Shown in pieces: positions 1 through 6,700 of a stretch of DNA of 7,053 nt. A program made the position numbers and the translations under genes. Where the stretch lies: NCBI GenBank assembly GCA_019090225.1, contig JAHRWI010000067.1, forward strand, positions 1 to 7,053. Reading direction: 5' to 3'. This DNA comes from Porticoccaceae bacterium. Its GTDB lineage: Bacteria; Pseudomonadota; Gammaproteobacteria; Pseudomonadales; Porticoccaceae. Numbering within the stretch: position 1 is the first letter of the stretch; each line of letters opens with the position of its first letter. Below the pieces are notes generated by a model, which had not been told where the DNA came from, searched no databases, and saw only the letters and a program-made list of their open reading frames with translations.

Positions 1-1
1 C

Positions 2-43
2 GAGATGGGATTAGCTAAATTTCACTACTCGCCGGTATTTTAA
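2..43 (+). CDS. Possible 3' end of an upstream gene (13 codons and stop), unidentified
   Basis: The frame starting at position 2 is open from the left edge and ends with TAA at 41-43, giving a tail that reads EMGLAKFHYSPVF. The other two forward frames stop earlier, at 16-18 and 12-14. Thirteen codons are too few to recognise a family or to prove coding. In several Gammaproteobacteria murI follows genes such as prfA, prmC and moeB, but this tail does not look like a typical MoeB C-terminus. It could equally be non-coding leader. Confidence 0.2.
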   Translation, partial: EMGLAKFHYSPVF

Positions 44-79
44 CAGCTCCCGCGGCTGGCATAAGGTAAAATCCCTGTC
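44..79 (+). promoter_or_regulatory. murI leader with weak ribosome binding site
   Basis: This short leader precedes murI. The only Shine-Dalgarno-like sequence is AAGG at 63-66, 13 bases before the ATG at 80, which is longer than the usual spacing. A TAAAAT at 67-72 resembles a -10 box, but no convincing -35 element lies at the right distance. No clear terminator is present; CAGC at 44-47 and GCTG at 55-58 give only a four-pair stem. Transcription may well begin upstream of the window. Confidence 0.3.
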
Positions 80-922
80 ATGACACCAGCACCTCGCATC
101 CTCGTTTTCGACTCCGGCGTCGGCGGACTCAGTATTCTCGATGCCCTCAAGCAAAGGCTCGGCGGCTGTGAATTTGTCTATGCTTCCGATAACGCGGCTT
201 TCCCATACGGCGTAAAAAGTCAGGCTTATCTTGTTGAGCGAGTCGATGCTGTGCTTAAAAGGCTAATCAAAGAGGTCGAGCCAGACATCATCGTAGTTGC
301 CTGCAACACAGCCAGCACCGTGGTTTTACCAAGTATTCGCGATCACTTTAAAGCCCCCGTGGTCGGTGTGGTTCCGGCTATAAAACCAGCCGTTGCATTA
401 TCCCGCACCGGCGTTATTGGGCTACTGGCTACACCGGGTACGGTTAATCGAGACTATACTCAAACGCTTATTAAGCAGTTTGCCAGTGACTGTGAAATCG
501 TCAAAGTCGGTTCCTCCCGCCTGGTGGAAATTGCTGAGCAAGCCCTGCGCGGCAATTCACCGGATAAAAGTGAGCTAGGGGGAATATTAGCGCCGCTGTT
601 TGCGGCCGATAAGCTGGATACTATCGTGCTGGCCTGTACACACTTCCCGCTAATTGCGCAGGAACTTAAAGATGCCTCGCCACGCTCGGTCAACTGGATT
701 GATTCGGGCGAAGCTATCGCCAGACGGGTGGAATCGTTAATCGCCCAAAACCCTGTCAATCAAGCGCTCTCCAACAAGATATCTACCCCAGCTCTTTCTA
801 CCAAAGCCATATTCACCAAAGCCAGCGACGAAATTAACTCACTCCGTGGAGCGCTGCTCAAATTCGGCTGCGACAATATTGCCTTTTGTGAAGATATTGC
901 TTTATTTGAAGGGTTAAAATGA
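80..922 (+). CDS. murI: Glutamate racemase MurI
   Basis: This cytoplasmic, cofactor-independent enzyme interconverts L- and D-glutamate, supplying the D-glutamate that MurD adds to the peptidoglycan stem peptide. The protein is 280 residues, normal to slightly long for the Asp/Glu racemase family. Visible hallmarks are the N-terminal VFDSGVGGLS with Asp11 and Ser12, the first catalytic cysteine in ACNTAS (Cys75), and the second in LACTHFPL (Cys186, His188). In this family the two cysteines act as the acid/base pair on opposite faces of the substrate. The LVEIAE stretch around 148-153 matches the conserved LVE region. No signal peptide or membrane segment is seen. The start at 80 places the nucleotide-free N-terminal strand in the usual position. 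The stop codon overlaps the next gene's start (ATGA), so it is probably the first visible gene of an operon with the repair pair. Apart from the weak ribosome binding site, nothing is unusual. Confidence 0.97.
   Translation: MTPAPRILVFDSGVGGLSILDALKQRLGGCEFVYASDNAAFPYGVKSQAYLVERVDAVLKRLIKEVEPDIIVVACNTASTVVLPSIRDHFKAPVVGVVPAIKPAVALSRTGVIGLLATPGTVNRDYTQTLIKQFASDCEIVKVGSSRLVEIAEQALRGNSPDKSELGGILAPLFAADKLDTIVLACTHFPLIAQELKDASPRSVNWIDSGEAIARRVESLIAQNPVNQALSNKISTPALSTKAIFTKASDEINSLRGALLKFGCDNIAFCEDIALFEGLK
908..913 (+). promoter_or_regulatory. Ribosome binding site of the AddB-like gene, inside murI
   Basis: GAAGGG lies five bases before the ATG at 919 and within the last codons of murI. It favours 919 over the alternative in-frame ATG at 931, for which the spacing would be 17 bases. 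The ATGA overlap at 919-922 suggests that ribosomes finishing murI can restart on the next gene. Confidence 0.55.
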
Positions 923-3750
923 GCCTCTCCATGACAAATCCGCTTTTTGATATTGAAGGTCTGATCAATGAGCTGGAAGCACACACTCAAATATTAGTCC
1001 CCAACCGACGCCTGGCACGGCAGATCACCAGCGCCTGGGGGCAGCATTGTTATCAGCAGGGCCTGCAAGCCTGGCGACAGGCGCCGGTGCAAACCCTCGA
1101 CACCTGGCTGCTCGAATGCTGGCAGGAATTGCAGGATCGCGCTTATCCAGACTGTTTCACCCATAGCATAATCAACCCCCATGCAGAGCGGCTGATCTGG
1201 GAACAGGTGATCGATAATGACTCAGATAAGCCTATTGGTATCGAAGGTTCGGTATTTTCACGACTCGCTCAAAGCGCATTGCAAAATCTGGAGCGCTGGC
1301 AGGTACCACTGGCCGAAGTCACTCAAAGTGCTCACGAGGCCAGTCAGCATTTACTCCGCTGGTATCGGGAATTTTCCACCCTGCTAGCCAACAAACAACT
1401 ACTCACCCCAGCACAAGCTCAGAGTTTTGTTTGGCAGGCTTTTCAGCAGGCCTTTCTGTCTAAGGGTGGACGAGTTGTACTGGTGGGTTTTAACACCGAA
1501 CCGGCACCGCTTTTTCAAAACATTATTGAAGCTGCTTTTTCAGAAAGCATTTATTGGCGTGAGGCTGAAAAAACCATCGCGAAACACATCTGTATCGCCG
1601 CCAATGATAGCGATGAAATAAGCCAGGCCGCGCAGTGGGCAAAGAGCACTATAGACACGCAGCCAGATCAACGGGTCGGTATTGTCTTCCCAAACCTCGC
1701 CAACCAGCGGCATCGTATCGACAGGATTTTTCGCGAAGTCTTTACGCCAGAATACTGCCTGCCCGGCGCGCCCCACGGCCTGCCGCCTGTTAATATTTCT
1801 GCGGGCATCGCCCTGAGCGACACGGCGCTGATTAGCAGTGCGTTACATTTACTGCAACTACACCGATCACCCCAGCCCCTGGAGTTTTATTACGCCCTGC
1901 TCAACGATCCATTTTGGGGCGATGCAGCCAATGAGCAAATTGCCAGAGCCCAGTGCCAGCTGCTGCTGCGCAAAGGCTATAAATTGCAACCCGGCAGTGC
2001 CGATCTGCGCTTTTGTATGAAGCGTGCCGAGGATAGGGCATCCATTTCATCAGGTACGAATGACGACAAAAATGGCGACAAAAACGTCCGCGTCTCTCTA
2101 CCTCAATCGACATTCAAATCGCTATCACAGGTTCTTCAACAATTTGAAGACCGCTGTCGGCGACAGGGCAAACATGCCAGCGCAGAAACCCGAAGCACGC
2201 AAAAAAGCTTTTCCTTCTGGGCAGAAGAATTTTCAAGCCGCTTAAAAATCCTCGGCTGGCCGGGCACCCGCACTCTGGACAGTATCGAATATCAGCAGCA
2301 GCAATTGTGGCTTGATGTTCTGGAAGAGTTCGCCGGCCTGGATAGCGCCATCGATCCGGTAGATAACCTTACCGCCCTCACCCAGCTAACGCGGATTTGC
2401 CGAGGCCGAATTTTCCAGGCCGAAGGCAGTGATTCCCCGGTGCAGGTGCTAGGTTTATTAGAGGCCGCCGGACTACACTTTGACAGTCTATGGCTGGCCG
2501 AGATGCACGATGGCCAGTGGCCCCAGTCGCCGGACTACAACCCCTTACTGCCAGTATCCCTGCAACGACTCCAAAAAATGCCACGCAGCAGTGCTGAGAC
2601 AGAACTCAGTATTGCCCGGCAATTGCTGAAAGATTTTGAAAACCATTGTCAGAAAATCGTCTTTAGTTATGGCTTGAGAGACGGCGATAGCGAACGTCAA
2701 ATCAGCCGCTTACTCGTTGGCGACTTTGCCAGCCTGGATACACATCCACCTACCGGCCACCCCTTGTTAAAGGAACTCGATAAACCTGCGCTACAGCAAA
2801 TCTCTATCGATCAGGCTCCGCCATTGATTCTTGAAAAACTGCCCATCAGAGGCGGTAGCGCGATTTTGAGAGATCAGGCCCGCTGCCCCTTTAACGCCTT
2901 TGCCATCTGGCGTTTGGGTGCCGAGGCCCTACCCGAACCCGCATTCGGTTTTACCGCTATGGAGCGAGGCAACCTGGTACACCACACTATGGAATTGTTC
3001 TGGGCCGATTGCCAGGACTCCACCACCTTACACAAGATGGATTCCGCAGCCAGAGATGCCTTGCTTGCACAAAGCATCAACACCGCAATGAGCCAGGCGA
3101 AAACAGATCGCCCGGATTTATTCGGGCCTCGTTTTTTCGCTATCGAAAGCCAACGCTTGCACAAACTGTTATCAAGCTGGTTAGACATCGAGCAGTCACG
3201 GAGTACTTTTAGCGTCGCTGGGCGAGAGGAAAAAATCACCTTCCAGTTAGGTGAGTTAAATCTGTCCCTGCGTATCGACCGTATAGACAAGCTTAAAGAC
3301 GGCAGCATCATGTTGATCGACTACAAAACCGGCAGCGCCAGCATTAAAGGCTTTGCCGATGAACGCCCTGAAGAGCCACAACTATTGCTTTACGCTTTGG
3401 CCACCGATCAAACCCTCACCTCGCTGTGTTTTGCGCAGGTCTCTGCCAGCAAGGGTGTTGGCCTAAAAGGCCTGACTAGCCAGGCTGATCTGGCACCGGG
3501 TCTAAGCGACCTGGAAGCCGCCGGTCTAGAAAACAACTGGCCGGATACTTTGGCATTGTGGCGGCAACGTCTGGAGGGTCTAGCAGCAGAATTTTGTCAG
3601 GGGGATGCAGACATGGTGTTTTATTCCAGTACCGCCGCTACCTATCAAAGCCATTTACTACCCCTTAATCGCTGGCTTGAAATAGCCGCTGGTAATGATG
3701 CTGAAACAAGCTTAGAAACGAGCCTGGAAACAGGCAGCGCCAATGACTAA
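919..3750 (+). CDS. AddB-like PD-(D/E)XK nuclease subunit (probable DNA repair protein, TIGR03623-type)
   Basis: This 943-residue protein is the likely nuclease/scaffold partner of the helicase encoded next, in an AddAB-type double-strand-break resection complex. The N-terminal part resembles a decayed helicase: LVPNRRLARQ at 26-35 sits where a P-loop would be, but there is no GKT. VQVLGLLEAAGLHFDSLW at 508-525, followed by DGQWP at 531-535 and NPLLP at 541-545, is a signature of the AddB family. The C-terminal RecB-type nuclease looks intact: Gly684 and His688 (GNLVH), Asp787 in RIDRID, Asp801 and Lys803 in IDYKTG, and Gln821 and Tyr825 in QLLLY. The iron-sulfur site appears damaged: Cys656 (RCPF) remains, but the three C-terminal cysteine positions read Thr908, Ser911 and Asn917. 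Low-complexity stretches occur at 375-391 and at the C-terminal tail 929-940. It overlaps murI by 4 bases and the helicase gene by 8. Family call firm; activity inferred. Confidence 0.92.
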   Translation: MSLSMTNPLFDIEGLINELEAHTQILVPNRRLARQITSAWGQHCYQQGLQAWRQAPVQTLDTWLLECWQELQDRAYPDCFTHSIINPHAERLIWEQVIDNDSDKPIGIEGSVFSRLAQSALQNLERWQVPLAEVTQSAHEASQHLLRWYREFSTLLANKQLLTPAQAQSFVWQAFQQAFLSKGGRVVLVGFNTEPAPLFQNIIEAAFSESIYWREAEKTIAKHICIAANDSDEISQAAQWAKSTIDTQPDQRVGIVFPNLANQRHRIDRIFREVFTPEYCLPGAPHGLPPVNISAGIALSDTALISSALHLLQLHRSPQPLEFYYALLNDPFWGDAANEQIARAQCQLLLRKGYKLQPGSADLRFCMKRAEDRASISSGTNDDKNGDKNVRVSLPQSTFKSLSQVLQQFEDRCRRQGKHASAETRSTQKSFSFWAEEFSSRLKILGWPGTRTLDSIEYQQQQLWLDVLEEFAGLDSAIDPVDNLTALTQLTRICRGRIFQAEGSDSPVQVLGLLEAAGLHFDSLWLAEMHDGQWPQSPDYNPLLPVSLQRLQKMPRSSAETELSIARQLLKDFENHCQKIVFSYGLRDGDSERQISRLLVGDFASLDTHPPTGHPLLKELDKPALQQISIDQAPPLILEKLPIRGGSAILRDQARCPFNAFAIWRLGAEALPEPAFGFTAMERGNLVHHTMELFWADCQDSTTLHKMDSAARDALLAQSINTAMSQAKTDRPDLFGPRFFAIESQRLHKLLSSWLDIEQSRSTFSVAGREEKITFQLGELNLSLRIDRIDKLKDGSIMLIDYKTGSASIKGFADERPEEPQLLLYALATDQTLTSLCFAQVSASKGVGLKGLTSQADLAPGLSDLEAAGLENNWPDTLALWRQRLEGLAAEFCQGDADMVFYSSTAATYQSHLLPLNRWLEIAAGNDAETSLETSLETGSAND
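2064..2087 (+). repeat. 12-base tandem duplication in the AddB-like gene
   Basis: The nine-base string CGACAAAAA occurs at 2064-2072 and again at 2076-2084, a 12-base period that keeps the reading frame. It encodes the DDKNGDKN segment (382-389) inside a Ser/Asn/Asp/Lys-rich, probably disordered loop between two helicase-like parts of the protein. It is likely a slippage-type duplication tolerated in a linker. Confidence 0.6.
3703..3738 (+). repeat. Three degenerate 12-base repeats at the 3' end of the AddB-like gene
   Basis: Units at 3703-3714, 3715-3726 and 3727-3738 each begin GAAAC and encode ETSL, ETSL and ETGS (residues 929-940). They form an acidic, Ser/Thr-rich tail after the last recognisable nuclease-domain segment. 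The third unit lies just before the start of the next gene at 3743 and contributes the AGG at 3732-3734 that is its only ribosome-binding-site candidate. Confidence 0.65.
3732..3734 (+). promoter_or_regulatory. Weak ribosome binding site of the AddA-like gene
   Basis: AGG lies eight bases before the ATG at 3743, inside the AddB-like coding region. It is the only purine-rich candidate near this start. The weak site and the 8-base gene overlap (3743-3750) suggest that helicase translation depends largely on termination and restart after the upstream gene. Confidence 0.35.
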
Positions 3751-6700
3751 ACTGGCAGATCATCAAGCTCGTGCCCAAGCTCTGGATACCAGCCAGTCCT
3801 TCGCCGTGGCAGCGCCCGCCGGTTCCGGTAAAACCGGGCTGCTAACTCAACGAATTTTATGTCTGTTGGCTGAGGTCGAGGCACCAGAAGAAATTCTGTG
3901 TATGACCTTTACCCGCAAGGCAGCCGGTGAAATGCGTCATCGCCTGATTGATGCCTTGGTGAAAGCCGAAAATAATCCTGAACCAGCCGATGCCTATGAA
4001 CAGGCCACCTGGAGCCTTGCTCGCCGCGTATTGGCCCGAGACAAAGCACAAAACTGGCAACTTATCGCCGCGCCAAATCGCCTGCGCATCCTCACTATCG
4101 ATAGTTTTTGTCGCAATCTGGCCAGCCAACTGGTGCTCGAATCGGGCTTTGGTGATTTGCCGGAACCGGTCGATAATCCCGATAAGTTCTATCGTCTGGC
4201 CATCCATGATTTATTAGGCGAGCTAGAATCAAACTCGACCCTGGGTGATTCACTCAGCGCTCTGTTGATTCATTTGGATAACGACATAGCCCGCCTTGAA
4301 GGTTTGTTATTAAGACTGCTCAGCAAACGTGAACAGTGGCTACCGCATATTTTTTCCAGCCTGCGGTCACCGGGCGACAGCGTTAAATATAACCTTGAGC
4401 AAGGCGCACAAAGTTTGATTGAAGAAACCCTTTATGAAGCTACAGAGCACCTGGCACCCCGGGCCAGTGATCTCGCCATGCTGGCAGACTATGCCGCTCA
4501 ACACCTGGAAAGCAACACGCCGGAATCCGACCTGGCCCAATGCCTGGGTATGGAGGATCTGCCCAGCGATGCTATTGCAGAGCTCCCCCGCTGGTTTGGG
4601 CTGGCTGATTTATTGCTCACCAAAAGCGGCGGCTGGCGAAAAACCATTAACAAGAAAGCGGGCTTTCCCACCAAAAAAGACAGTCTTCACCCGGATCTCG
4701 CCGATGCTCGAAAAAAAACCTGGGCCGAAGTCTCCGGGTGGTGTCAGCAACAGGTCGGGCTGCTAGAAACACTCAACGACATCCGCTATTTGCCCGCTGC
4801 TCAATTCGGAACGGAGCAATGGCAGGTGCTCGAAGCCCTGACCAATACTTTGCCCCAACTCAGCGCCCGCTTGAATTTGATTTTTCGCAGCGAGAACGTC
4901 TGTGACTACACCGAGATTACCCTCGCGGCGCTGACTGCTCTGGGTGACGAAGACAATCCCACCGATTTAACCCTGCGCCTGGATAATAAGATTAATCACA
5001 TTCTGGTCGATGAATTTCAGGATACATCTTCTGTACATTTCGATATTCTGCGCCGCCTTACCGCTGGCTGGCAAAATAACGATGGTCGCACCCTGTTCTT
5101 TGTCGGCGATGGTATGCAGTCGCTCTATGGTTTTCGCAATGCCAACGTCGGTTTATTTATGGATGTTCGCGAGCATCCCCTCGGCGAGATAAAACTTGAA
5201 GCCCTCGACCTGAATGTTAATTTTCGCTCCCAGGCCAATATTATTGGATGGGTAAACCGGCTGTTTAGCGGCGCTTTTCCTGCCCTTGCCAATACCGGTC
5301 GCGGTGCTGTGCCCTATACGCCCTCAGAGCCGTTTAAAGCTGCTATAGCAGGCCCGGCTGTCCATCTAGATATTTTTGAGGATGACCCTGAGCGATTGCT
5401 CGAAGCTGAGCAGGTCGCACAAAAAGTAGTCGGCAGCAGGGCTGAAAACCCAAGCGCATCTATCGCCATATTGGTGCGGGGCCGCGCTCATCTCAGGGAG
5501 ATTCTGCCTGCCCTTCGAGAACACGGGCTTGCCTGGCAGGCTACCGATATCGATCCCCTAGCCAGCTGCATGCCGGTTATTGACTTGTTATCACTGACCC
5601 GCGCTATGCTTAATCCCGCTGACCGCATCGCCTGGTTAGCTATTTTACGTAGCCCCTGGTGTGGTTTAAGTCTGGATGATCTGCTCTGTGTAAGCAGCAC
5701 AAACGTGCCGAATAACCCGACCCTGACCGGCGAGCAGTATCCCTTATTACTGCAACAGGTATTCGCCTATGCTGATATTGAGTCTTTAAGTGATGAAGGA
5801 CGGCAGATTCTTAAGCGCGTTGCCGCGACACTGGCCAAAGCCTGGCAGCAACGTTATAGAAAACCTATGCGGGTTTGGCTCGAAGGCCTGTGGATTGATT
5901 TGGGCGGAGCAGCGGCCCTGGTCGATGAACAAAGCCTGGGGCAGTGCCGCCAATACTGGGACTTACTCGAAAGCCATGCTCAGGATGCCTCTAGCCTCAG
6001 CGACTGGTCAGCATTTGAATCCGCGGTCGATAATCTTTATGCAGAACCAGCGCCGTTAATCATTAGCGCTGGGGAAGGTACGCCGCCGCCTATACAAATC
6101 ATGACCATCCACAAAGCCAAAGGTCTGGAGTTTGATACTGTGATTCTACCCGGCCTGGATCGCCGAACCCGAAGTAATGATGCCGAGCTATTACTTTGGC
6201 GAGAGCGGGTCGCCGCTAATGGCCGGACTCAGCTTCTGCTATCACCACCCCAAAAACTGGGCGGCGATAAAGATCAAACCTACGAGCATTTAAAACGCGA
6301 AGAATCGCTGAAAGGTCGCCTTGAAAATACTCGGGTGATTTACGTCGCCTGCACTCGCGCGATCAAACACTTACATTTGCTCTTCAAACAAGCGGACAAA
6401 GATCCGGCAGGTAATAGCTTGTTGGCAGCTCTATGGCCAACGCTAAAACTGGAACTGGAAGACCCTGGCCCTGACTGCCAGATTACTCGCCATGCTGGAC
6501 AAGCCGATCTAGCGTCTATCTCTATAGAGGAAGGCATTGGCACTATAGAGAAAGACACCAGCACTGAAAACGATATCGATAATAGTCATCGCTTCCAGTC
6601 GCGCTTAGCACCGGATTGGCGACGCCCTGCCTACCATGGCTCTGCTTATAATACCCAAGCGGTACAACTTGCTAATCAGCTGATCCAGGACGATCTGCCT

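Noticed and set aside
76..85. Perfect 10-base palindrome TGTCATGACA over the murI start codon
   Set aside because: It is short and does not extend on either side. It does not match a LexA box (CTGT-N8-ACAG), so it is likely coincidental.
460..759. 99-codon open frame on the minus strand
   Set aside because: It is antisense to murI across the second catalytic cysteine. The sense reading explains the sequence fully.
2874..3311. 145-codon open frame on the minus strand
   Set aside because: It lies wholly inside the AddB-like nuclease domain, whose sense-strand motifs are clear. The antisense product has no recognisable domain, and no ribosome binding site or promoter stands out.
3464..3476. 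Inverted repeat GGCCT-AAA-AGGCC around the Gly-Leu-Lys-Gly-Leu codons
   Set aside because: It is a short stem inside coding sequence with no T-run and no regulatory context. It arises from repeated Gly-Leu codons.
3825..3837. Hairpin CCGGT-AAA-ACCGG
   Set aside because: It falls on the Walker A codons for Ser-Gly-Lys-Thr and has no T-run. Codon content explains it.
3857..4207. 116-codon open frame on the minus strand
   Set aside because: It lies antisense to the conserved helicase motifs Ia and TIDSF, and its product looks like a composition shadow with no family features.
4419..4766. 115-codon open frame on the plus strand in another frame
   Set aside because: It overlaps the helicase gene, which reads through without interruption. 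The Trp/Pro/Lys-rich product is typical of an out-of-frame translation.
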